DNA from: Glossina fuscipes
Taxonomy: Eukaryota; Arthropoda; Insecta; Diptera; Glossinidae
Length of the DNA stretch: 64,000 nt
Reading direction: 5' to 3'
Assembly (NCBI RefSeq): GCF_014805625.2
Contig: NW_023998464.1
Location: 3,375,622 to 3,439,621, forward strand
Part shown: positions 30,101-42,296 of the stretch, in pieces
Position numbering within the stretch: the stretch's first letter is position 1
Layout of the letters: every line of letters begins with the position of its first letter
Position numbers and translations under genes: made by a program
Notes under the pieces: model-generated
What the model saw: only the letters and a program-made list of their open reading frames with translations
What the model was told of the DNA's origin: nothing
Database searches by the model: none

Positions 30101-33100
30101 CGTTTGTGATATACAGGTTAGAACGAATGTACTCAATAGCCAGAAGGACTTGAGAGAGCGCCACCTATTAGTTTTCGCAACCGATACGAAATAACTTAAT
30201 GGGTCGGTCTGATTTTATCTGTCCGTCTGTATGTCTTGCGTTCTTTTGTGCTCAATGTACGGTCCGTAATTTTTGAGACATTTCGATAAACACCTTTGAT
30301 AACATCTTATTTTGGAAAATCGTTACAGAAACAATCGTGTTAAGCGTCGTGGTTGGTCGTCCCACCATAGTGTTTTTACTCCTTTTTATTCAAAAATTAT
30401 TTCAAGTAAATGATCGTTTGAGAAACGATTTTTAGCCATTTTCCGCACAAACCTTTTTCTTTCTTCAATAACACTAATAATCTTGCAAAATACATATATA
30501 TATATATATAATATAAATATATAAAAAATCTTGATGGCCAGGTCACGTCGGCATTTTTAAAAATTACGCGGTTGATGAACTTTTCGGTCGGTAAATTAAT
30601 TGTGTCACGACATGTGTGGTATTTTGCATCTTTTACTTCAAAGCAAATATCGTCTAAGTCCAAATTATCTAATTCGGGGCCCAAAAAGAATCAGTATTAA
30701 TACTTGTGTAGTTTTCTCTATTGAGGATAACTGCAACGTCATCTTTATTTTCAAAAATGACATATTCAGCCAGCAAATAAAGGGTTTTATTCACTTCAAA
30801 GGGCAATTTTCCTATTTACGAAGCCATTTAAATAAACGTGAGTTTCATCCCAAGAGCATGAAACACAGCCCGAATAGATTCATTTTTTTGGGATAAAAGG
30901 CACCCCAACATCCTTTAGCCTTTACGCATAATTTCTTGTCATTCCTTTATATTTGATATCGAAATAAACATTTATATCTGCATATCGTTGAAACCTCTAG
31001 TTCCTTGAAAGGTTTTCAATAGTTTCTTAAAAGAGTAGGAACTTAAAATTGGCGAACTTTTTATGTCCTCCATGGAAAAGCAAGCACGATCTAAAGTAGA
31101 TCTCTTCGCCTTTAACGCCATCCAACAATCATTACGCATATTGTATATATTTTTAATAAACAAAAGACTTCTTGTGGACGCGCTATGTTAGTCCACCAAT
31201 TGCCTGTTGGGTATTCGAATCTGTATTAAGCTAGAGTTAGGGAAATTTGGATGAAACACAAAGACAAAAAGAAATCTTCTTTCACTGCTTTTTATATCGC
31301 AAAGAGGGCTTTAGTAAGAATCCTTTTTTTATTTTTCAGATGAATTAACTTTCAGTATAAATCGTTTAGTAAAAACTGAACATCTTCAAGTTCATACGGT
31401 AGCGGTAGCTGCAGCCGCAGCTGCTGCAGTAGCAGCAAATGCAACACAAACTGCCCCAGGAGTCAGTGGAAAATTAATCATGGACCATGAAACGAACAAC
31501 AATAATATCTCAATGTTAAGCAAAAATTCTATACTGCATTGGAAACTAGAACCTAACGAGCATCATCATAATCATGAAACCAATCAACAATTGGCCCTTG
31601 ATTCCCTCGAAGAGGCGAAACATTACGAAAGGGCATCACGCTCGAGATCACGTAGTCATTCTCGATCATCGTCTTCACAAATAGATTTAGATGATGATGA
31701 CGAAAGTAATTGCCGACCTTCCCTACAATCACGTTCACGTTCAAGGTCTCGTTCGAGTTCAGTGGAATTAGAAGTCGATTCACCACCGAGTTCACCAGTG
31801 CCAACTAGAATTATATCGCGACCCTCTAGCATTAACGCCAATAATATAGTTGCAGTAACGGATGTGCTAAGCGGTACTCGGACAAGTCCAAAAAAATCAG
31901 AAATGTTTTCGGTGTCAGCGTTGCTGCGTAAAGAAGATCCCCGCAAAGCCGAATCTCGACTTGCGGCACATTCCCATGGACCGGATCCTTTTGAAGCTTT
32001 TCGCCAGGCTTATCCTAGTGGCTATGAAGCAGCCTTGTTTCAAAGACCCTTGTTACCGCCCGCGTTCCCTTTTTTTGCCGCATTCGCTTTTCATCAAGGA
32101 CAACAGCAATCTGGCTTGAGCTCTAAGTAAGTGGCTTCATATTTGTGGTTTACTATGTAGATTATTTTAATTAAATGATGTTATTGCGTAAGAGTTTTAT
32201 GTTGTTGCAATTGCTTGTCGTGTTGCTGTTTGTTTAATTACATTACCACTACTTGCATGAAAGACCTTTTAATAATGTTTCCTCTTTTGTCTCTAATGTT
32301 TCGCACAGCTACCATCCTGCCTCACAAGAAGATTTCTTCAGACTACGCAACTTAATGGTCCCTCTGCAGACAGCGCAAAACGGTGCAGCGACGACGGCGG
32401 GAATAGCTGGGCATGGTGGCAATGGCTTGCCGCCGAATTCTAGTTTGGGACTGCCGCACCCAGCCGCTCATTTACATTTTCACCATATGGCCGCCGCCAA
32501 ATGGTCTGGCTTGCCTCAATTTAGTGACCTTTACTCATGCATGAAATGCGAAAAGATGTTTTCCACCCCGCATGGTCTCGAAGTCCATTCACGGCGTACA
32601 CATCATGGCAAAAAACCCTATGCCTGCGAACTATGCAACAAAACCTTTGGCCATGAAGTTAGTCTAAGCCAACACAGGTATGTTTGCATTTCTGCTACAT
32701 GCTATATACTGCAGTCATTCAAGTGGCCTCCTCAGCCAAAAATAACAAATTTATATATATATGGATATACAAAAACATGGGTGGTACATATTTAATTTAA
32801 AAGCTTATTGAGGTTTTCCAAGAGCATTCATTTTTTCTTTGGTTTATTTGACTGCTGTTGTCTTGACTCTCTCCATAGACCAACATAACAGACAACATTA
32901 TTATTTAATTTCTGTCGTATTGCGTTTCCTCTTTTATTTAACTGTTGCAGAATTTGTGTTATGTGATTATCTTTCTATTTTTAATTACAGAGCCGTGCAT
33001 AATGTGGAAAAAGTTTTTGAATGTAAACAGTGCGGTAAACGTTTTAAACGTTCAAGCACGTTGTCAACGCATCTGCTCATACATAGCGATACAAGACCTT

Positions 33101-35895
33101 TTCCCTGCAATTATTGTGGTAAACGATTTCATCAGAAAAGTGACATGAAGAAACACACTTACATACATACAGGTAAGATTTATAAATACTTAGTTCACTT
33201 AATGAATACTTTATGGGATTGTTTTCCGAAAACTGAAGTAAAGCGTTCGCCAATAGAAACAAGAAATTCAATCTAAAGCAAATCTGATAAGTCTAGTCTA
33301 GAAAAGCTTTTTGCTCTTAAATTTATATTAACACTAACTAACTGTGTGTATTGCAAATCGGTTAAATCTATATAAGCATTTTGACAATGTTCCTTAGATC
33401 GGAAAATCCTTTTTCCCTATAAAAATGGTTCTGCGAATTTTATAATATGCCTAGAAGTTGTAAAGGAAAGTAACACTTTGAAGGAGCCGGAACAAGCTGA
33501 GGCTACATATCGGATCGTGCAGATCAAGAAAACTTCTGAATGAAATAATTGGCAAAGTAACATTACATTACATTACATTATTTTTGGCATAAAAAGAAAT
33601 CTTTTTGGCGTAAGCACTACAATGTATTTTTAGAGATCGGTTATATATTAGTAAATAGAAACCTGCAAAGCACTATAGCACATATACTAGTTTCCTTGCA
33701 AAACGTGGAGCTTTCTAATGGCAATCCTGAGGAGTTCTTAGTCTCGTTCTAAACGACTTCATGCATTTTATAGCTTCCGTATGGAAGTTCCACTTTCGTT
33801 CGTTACTTGCGGAGGAACTTTTTCTTTTGAAGTGTGAAAATGTTGAAATCGTTTATAAGTGTAAGTACGATGTAGGCATCTATAACGTGTGTAAACTTCG
33901 TATAAAAACGCCTGAACCTGCAAATGTGCACAATCGCCTTGACTAATAGCAGACAAGAATCAGTACTTGTCATAAACACTGTCAATCAAGATAATGGCTT
34001 TGATTGCGTAATCACACCCGTTGCGGTGAACAGGTCTTTTTGAACACAATTGTTTCGTTTATAACTGAAAATACCACATTTTCTCAAGCCCGAGCTCGAG
34101 TTTTAAAGTGCTATATTTTCTTGATAAGCAAGAAAAGAGTTGAATGTCCCTCCTAACAACTCAGCTAAGCAATTGTTGAGAGGAAACTCGCTAAAGCGAA
34201 AAACTCTGCTGTTTTCTTTTTGTATTCATCGCTACACCATCCCTTTAGAAAGCGAAAAATACTTATTGAAGCTTTCCCTGCTAATATGTGTGGTATTCAG
34301 AATCGGTGTAGTCATCATTTAACCATTTTAATTATATCGTGAGTTTTGAAGACTAAATTAGAAAAGTCATACTTTTTTTTTTTTAAGAATAATGTATACC
34401 TTATGATATTAGTGCACAGATTCAACGCTACATAGAATTAAAATAATTGTATATATAGTGTTTCTTCAATTCTTTATAGCTGTACACATGATGACAAGTT
34501 TTTGCTTTGCGGACAAAAACAATTACACCAATCGTAAATAGAAATCAGTGAGGGGACATTAAAGTCCCTAGAAAACGAAACCAATACAAAGAAAATCTTT
34601 ATCTTATTAAAAAAGTGTGGAAATGGAAAGGAGAGCACACTTTTACATTAGTGATTTGTTTAGTGACTTAACTTTTTTGTTTTCAGAAAAATGCGTATTT
34701 TATTTTATTTTGAAATGAAAGACCTCATATGTTTGTTGAAAGTGAAGCAAAGCTAGAAAGCCAAACTTAATTTCGCATGAATTCTACGCCATTTTTTTTG
34801 TATTCTTCATCCGAATTCTGTGCAGGGTTCGATAAAAATGTCACACGTTTTGCGAAACGTTTGATTTTCTTCATTCTAAAATAAAAGCGAATGCAATTAG
34901 TGTAAAGTTCGAAATGAGTTTCTAAGCACAAAAGCAAAATTTACTAAATAAATTACTAATCAACTATTTATTGTTTTTCTTTATCTGCGTATTTTTTTAG
35001 TCACGCAAGTTTTTCTCTCTGTTATTCTAGTTTTTTCCTAACTTCAAAGAATTTCCTTTTTTTCCTTCGCTCTTTCTATTATGACAACAGTTGTTGCCTT
35101 GTTAACGTTTGGTATAATCATTTTTATCGGTAAAAAAAAAAAGTAGGCATCATTTAAAGAGCTATTGAGAATGCCAGCAACATTGAAGAATATTTGAGAT
35201 GAAAACATAAATGGATAACAGACATTAAACAACGCTCTGGACGTTAATTTTGTCATTGAACACGTTTCACTTTACAATTTAGAAACAAATTCAACGACGA
35301 ATTTCCGAAATAATTCAGTCAGAATGTCCTTACAGAATACCGAGGTTTGGGCAAAAAGTTGTACTGTGTGCGGCACATGTATTTCTCAAAAAATTTGGAC
35401 ATTACAAAAGCTTTCGAAATACCTCTGGAAGGATCTTGATCCTTTAATCCCTGGGTTTCTTTGTCGCTTTTACTGTCCCAAAAATAGGGGTAAAATAGGT
35501 CTTACAGTCTGTAAGATCCTTTCATCCGCTTAATTTATGTGTGTCTTTTAGGATCTTTAGAACGTAACTCTTCTACGAGCATCGCTACTTGCAAAGAAAA
35601 AAAAAAAAAACGAAAAAACTAATAAATACAAGTCCAGAAAGCATTTATTAAATTAAATACGTATTTATAGCAAATTCCTGAAAATACACTAAATTTTCAT
35701 GCATGAAATTACTGAAATCAATTTAAGAGCTTACTGCTCTGATCTCTTCTTTTTTTTTAATACGCGAAACATTTTTGCTCTAAATTCAATTTCAATTTAA
35801 TAAAAATCCTTGAAATGCTAAATATATGAAATCTCGTTTTTTTAAACCACATAAATTCAATAAATGGGAAATCAGCACAACTGAGTGCCAGTCGT

Positions 35896-35938
<43 letters not shown>

Positions 35939-38900
35939 ATGTATATATACATAGAGGTATTCATTCGCATACATTATACATACACACACACATTTATATA
36001 CACTGCTATAACACATAAATTCCATAAAATCCTGTTTAGTGCTGATGACACATGGCAGAATCTCCAACCCGGTATGTATATACACTTCATGACACTTACT
36101 GCAGCCCTTTTTCAAATCTACTATAAAGAAAGACTCAATGTTGTATGTACATACCAGAAGCTCTCCACATCCCCAACACCGTTAAGCACGTGCATAAAAA
36201 CTCAAAATATACTCACACAAAAGACACACATACTTGCACTAACGCGTACTAAAAAATTTCAACATTGATGGTTTGTTGAGTGCGCGCATTAGCAAATTTG
36301 TCAAAATCAAAACCAAAAAAAAAAAGAAAAGAGGAACGAGTACTGAATAGAGGAACATGAAATGGAACATGGAATAGGCAATAACAACAAACGCTTTTAA
36401 AACAATGAAATATCAATGCTCACTCATATATGTTCATTTGTGTACTTTGTTGCTATAAGACTAAGCTAAAGCTTTAAATGAGATGAGAGTAAATGAAAAA
36501 CACAGGCAGTCTTTTACTTACTTGGAGAGAATCAGACTATGACAACAATGGGTGCGTGCTGGTGTGATGAAAACGAAATCTCAGACAACCAATGAAAAAT
36601 TTAGTCAAAGCTGCTTGATTTCGCATGCTGGGCTGCACAACTCACTCACACAAGCATGCAATGTGTCAGCTTGTTTTGCTGGCATTTAACTCATTTTCCA
36701 TTCAATAGAATGACCTGAAAGACGAAACCCCCCAAAGCAACCTATTGCAGAGAATCTACTCATGTATCCGGTTGTATGCAAGCAAGTGTCTATGTGTGTA
36801 TGCCTGCGTGTGTGTGCGTATATACTCAGCCATTTCGGTTTTAACAGAAAATGGCACAATGCATAGAAAATCACTGAATTGCGTCGACTGCCATATTGTA
36901 TGCGGCGTGTTTACTTTTGCTTACTCGAAAACGACTTTCAACCTCCCACACCCTTTGCCACTGAATCGTGTCTCGTCCACGCTTTCCTATCTAGCAACCC
37001 TCTTTTACCCATAGCCGCTCGGTTTGGTTTGTGTGTAAATCCCGGTTGTGGAAAAAGAAATCAGTAAAAATCAGCGTCTTAATGTCTTTCAGACATTTTT
37101 ATCGTTTTCTGCTTTCAATTTTAGGAATTTTTACCACATTTTCTATATTTTAGTGCAAGTACATAAACAAGTGAAGAATACCATTAAACCACAAGGATAA
37201 AGTACAACTAAGGAAGATTACAGATATTTTCCTTGTTGGCTATCGCAATAATCATATGCTCATTGATATTGCGTCCGGCGATAATTCTATAAAGCAACAA
37301 TTTTAGAAACATAGTTGTAATCAATGCGAAGTTTATTTTCGAAATGGCACGACATCTTCTCTTTATAAAGAAAGCTCTTCTTCTACGAAAATGTTAAGGA
37401 AATCTCTTTGCTTTGATGTATGAAAATTAGGTCCGGAATCATTGAACCATTCTTTGTTTTACACGGGCTCCTTTGCGCGTTTTCGCATCGTTTAGTATCT
37501 ATCACGTTGACCATTGTTCTCTTTCGCAGTCTCTTTCCAGAATCTTGCAGTCGTTCGTTCACTTATTATCATTCTCTCCAAAGTGAGAAATTCCAGAACT
37601 TCTAACACTATTCGTAATAGACCGTAAGATTGCCCTTTTAAGGGTTTTCCATGACTGAAAGTTGGCCGACATATTTTGTTGTATATTGACATTTTTTCCT
37701 TTTTCTCATTCTAGTAATCCCTTGCTGTAACTTAATTCTTCAGGTATACATGAATTGCACATCATCAGCCCAATCCATGATCCATCTCTCTTACGCTAGC
37801 TTACGTCTGATGCCTTTCGCCTTACTTCACACAACAACATATCGTTAACCTTTTCTTTTATTAAGATTAATTTCATATTAAATTTCCTTGCCATACAACT
37901 TGCTTTTGTTCAATTTACTGATTGTCGCTTTGATTTCGCTTTCAAGCAGTTTTAAAATGCTCATAACGAATTGGAAAAAAAAGTTGCAATCAAGACGAAC
38001 TTCATTCTCTAAAAAGCAACAAAATTGCACAACAATTTCAGCAATTTTTACGTGCATAATTTAAAGCCCACTTGATTTCTCTGTACAACATTGTTAAAGT
38101 TAAAGTTTGCGTTAATAATTACATAAATTCCAACAATTACACCAGATGTCGCTCTCGTGCATTTCCCCGCTCGAAAGTCTGTTGAACATATCATACTTCT
38201 GTACATTCTACAAGTGGTTCTCCTTTCAAACTGAACTACCACGCCTTACTTTTATACATTAGACAAGTGTTTCCAGAATTTTCCATTATTGAGTTAGCAA
38301 GAACTTCGCTTTCAATTTGTGATTGATTGTTCTCAATAAAGTAATAAGTTAATGGTACTCGAATGTAGAATTTCCGGAATTTCCGCATCGTTTGTCGTTG
38401 GCTTGGCAAACGTTGGCAAACGATAATCATGTCAACAATCGTCTATTTTTTGAAGGCTTGCGTTTCGTTAAAAGACAGTTTCGAGCTTTCCCGTAGGACT
38501 TGAAAATTCAAAATTTTCTTTTTCGATATAATTTCCTTGGTTTTCTTATTAGATTGAATTTTAAAATTCAACGTTTACTACTGAAACGATGGCTTTTGTT
38601 ACACCAAACGATCTGGTGAACGACCCTGTGAAGCATTGATATAAATATACTGCGCACATGTACATATTTCCAGTTGTAGGGAGGAGTGTCAAGAGAGAGA
38701 GAGAGAGAGAGAGCTGGACTAATATCCTTTAAAATTTTAGTGGTAAAAAAACTCTTTTAGAATTTTTATGAAATGATAATTAAATCATTTAAGTCCCTTA
38801 AATAAGATAAGATATTTACTTTTAATGAAAACAAAGAGTTTCTTATATCTTATGTGTATTTATGTGCGTAAAACTTTTCTTTTTTCTTTCTACTTGTGAT

Positions 38901-39606
38901 TTATTTTCCAACAATAAGTTTAAATTATATTCACTCTATCAGAACAACGTATTTCTTTCTCACACGCGCATATACATATATATATATGTATGTATATACA
39001 TGTATATACACATTTAACATAGTCAAGTACGTAAGCACATCAACTATCATACAATTTGAATCCTTGCAGCATTTTGTAGAGATTTTCAATAATGTTCTGT
39101 ATGAGATTTTTTCCGGGCCTCTGCTTAACACCATCAACTGCACCCTACCAACGGCGGAATGATTGCACATGTTAAGCATACATTATATACAAAATCGTTC
39201 TTGATTTTCTATGTGTACGCATACAAAAGCAGGACAGATTCAAGTATATAATGTGCAAAAAATAGAAAAAAGAAGAAAATATCTTGAAAAACTTAAAAGC
39301 ATGTATAAACTAAACTCACAGCAAATACTCTCGCACTGTTCGCATAATCATTATCATTACCATGATTATATATAGGTAGTCATATATATGTATATATATT
39401 CACGTATAAATTTGAGTAGGTATGGGAGTGCACGTTTACATTTACAAACTACATTTATACGTAGCAGGGTTTAGTTGTGAAAAGAACATAATGGAATTGC
39501 AGGGACGTGATTGTGTGAAACATTCGACCGTTGGGATGAGCTCTGATTCACAACAGTCTTAGGAAAGGATTCATTTCATTTATATAAAACAGAAGAAAAT
39601 CATATA

Positions 39607-39643
<37 letters not shown>

Positions 39644-42250
39644 CAAGTTGCAGTGCCATTACGCTAACAATCTGCTGTATTTGTATTCCTTGATTACAGC
39701 ATTTGATGTATACTAGTGGTAGTCTCTGCTGATGTACGTATATATATATATATATATATAAAGCAACGTAAGAGCCTGCGGATGGAATTCGCTGAATTAT
39801 AGCCGATGTTAGTCAAAAGGTTTAAAAGACCAGACCAAAGCGTTCATTCTAGTTACATTCATTGATATTACTCCATTTTCATATACACAGATACTTACGA
39901 ATAGCTAGTGTTTACAGTTTTTTGTTTCTATACTCCGAGCACGTTTATACTTGTACGATTTAGATAACGTCACGTACCAAGGCACAGATTATACCGTTTA
40001 ACTTAAACCAACAAAAACTAAACGACTAAGAAATCTTAAACCCTGTCTTGCCTCACAGAACCCAACGCCACCCACTGCCCTATATCCAATTGTAAGAATT
40101 GAGCAACCGCTTTGGATAAAACCAAAGCAAAATATAAGAGCAAAATGCAAAGTAAACTTTATTATTTATCACAGTCAGTCGGTACACGCACACGCACACA
40201 CTTGTGAACAAATGAATAACTACGCAGTGTACATGTTAAAGTATACGTGTGGTGTGCTTTCATGTACAATCAAATAAAACTACTCAACGCCATTCTGAGA
40301 CAAGTATTGTCATAGTCGCAATACATAGATGCTTCCGTAGTCTTATTCCTCTTCATCTTCTTGCCTTTTACGTAACAGAATTTTTTTTTTTTTGTTTATG
40401 TAAAATATTTTTCACATATTCTTCTCAACTATTTACTTATTTCTCTTCAACATTGAACATTGTGAGGCGACTTCTTTTGTTGTTTTTCCTTCCATGTTCT
40501 GTAATGTTTATATAGAAAATCTTCAGATCATTTACATTTTTATTATTTTTGTTACGGATTATATTGAAAATATAAAGTAAAGAAAAATTGCTATAGTAAC
40601 GTAGACCAGAAGGCATTTTAGAGACACGAGTTAGTGTCTAAAACTGATGTCTTGCTCGAAAATTTCAGTTCATTGAAGAAGGCCGTACAAGCGAAATAAA
40701 TTAGCAACAGCTCAGTGACTCTTAAATTTAAGTTATTTATTTAACATCTTCATTCGAAAAATGCGTCACACGTTTAATGCATGGAAGTAAGAATCGCTTA
40801 CCTTTAGGGAATATAAAGTAAAAACCAATCATTGCAATGTACTTAAATATCTGTCTCTCGCATCTTAGAAACCGGCGTAGCGCTTATGAAAATTATCAAA
40901 TTTAATCTTTTTATGAAAATTATAATTGTTTACCTATTTTCTTCACGAAGTCGTTAAAATTAGAGTTTGCTGTCATGTAAAGTCTTCCCATTCACGGGGA
41001 CCCTTACATGAGATGAAATTTGAGAACCAGATTTCCGTGGTCCAAGTTTATTACGGTCAATTCCTAGGTCGAATTATTATAATCCAACATTTTCCAAAAG
41101 AAAATTAAAAAACATATTTCTTTTTATCGAATATATGTTTACTTCTCATGGGGACCCGTAAAGGGATTGGGATACGATAAATAGACGCGCATAAGCGAAA
41201 TGACTTTCATATCAAACTTCAATTCTCAATGTAAAGTATTATAATTCCGAACATTTTGCGCATAAAGGCTTACTTTTGCTAGGATCGGCGTTATAAGAGC
41301 GGATGCAAAACATCAGCCCATCCAGTCTAAATTTTTTTATCAGTTTACAAACTGATAACATTCCGCCCATCGGTCCAAACATATCAATGTACTAAATTTC
41401 GGTAAAATATCTTAAAAATTGCGACGTGCAGATTGATCTCAACAATAGATTTGACAAGTAGCAGACATACAGACGGACAGTCATACATACTTAAAAAACG
41501 ATTCTGAATCGATCGGTATAATAAAAGGAGGACTTAACTTAACGCCTTCTCGTTATTGCATATATCCACATAAGCGAAATATACCCTGCTAGAGTATAAT
41601 AGAAATGATTAAAAATATTTTATTCGCAGCATTGCCCACCGCTAGTTATACTATTTTCCGCCCTGTTCGATAATTTGTGGACGCCAAGAAAAAAACTGTT
41701 ATCCTTTTGAGGCTAAGCGGTAATCGCGTCATTTTCGTAAGAAGTGAAGCGCAACGCAGCAAGTGCATAACTCATCGATGCAATCCAGTGGTAATCGAAA
41801 GGACTCGAGTTTGGGGAGCAAGCCGCATGTTGAATGCTCCCAATGTATTGCAAACTCATGTGCAGTAGCGTATCCGTTAAATGTATAAGATTTATTTATC
41901 AATTTTGGGGGCGCTGGTGCCAGGCTGCTTCAATTTCTCTTACTTTAGAGCTTATGCTCAAAAAACTTATCGACCACGACATCATGTTGCATATTCAAAC
42001 ATTCATTCTAATACTATAGTGATACACCGCCATTATCCAATGGTGAACATGAATTAAAGAAAAACAAATTCAGTTTTAAAAGATTTTCTTCTTTAAAGGC
42101 GATAAAAGAAGCATTAAAAGAAGCCTCAAAAACCACAAATAAAAGATATTGTAAAAGGAAATTTTAGGGAAATTTAAGAGAAATACTTTTACGTGCGATT
42201 TAAACAAAAATTTCGTTTTAAATCAAAGTCAAATAAAATAAGGGTGGAAT

Positions 42251-42296
<46 letters not shown>

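Larger units (their letters stand above)
1886..31339 (+). other. intron 1 of the sens-2-like gene (about 29.5 kb)
   Basis: Bounded by GTAAGT at 1886 and a pyrimidine-rich TTTTTCAG at 31339. I found no nested gene: the open frames inside are short and most fall in repeats. Recognisable contents are dispersed repeats, three mariner remnants, one pogo-like MITE, TA microsatellites and a 12-bp tandem repeat, each listed separately. The stretches 1.9-7.2, 13.4-14.8, 16-17.9, 18.4-21.4, 22.7-25.3 and 26.9-29.1 kb show nothing I can name. An intron of this size in a developmental regulator probably carries enhancers, but none can be pinpointed here. Confidence 0.8.

Noticed and set aside
31553..31946. 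Two minus-strand frames of 83 and 96 codons
   Set aside because: They are shadows of exon 2 of the sens-2-like gene (antisense of the Arg-Ser and acidic tracts).
32941..32950. Alternative splice acceptor TGTTGCAG upstream of exon 4
   Set aside because: Using it leads to a stop after five codons; the acceptor at 32990 restores the conserved finger sequence.
35885..36268. 127-codon plus-strand frame and its minus-strand shadow
   Set aside because: The N-terminal part is the TA microsatellite at 35896-35940, and the rest has no domain or splice support.
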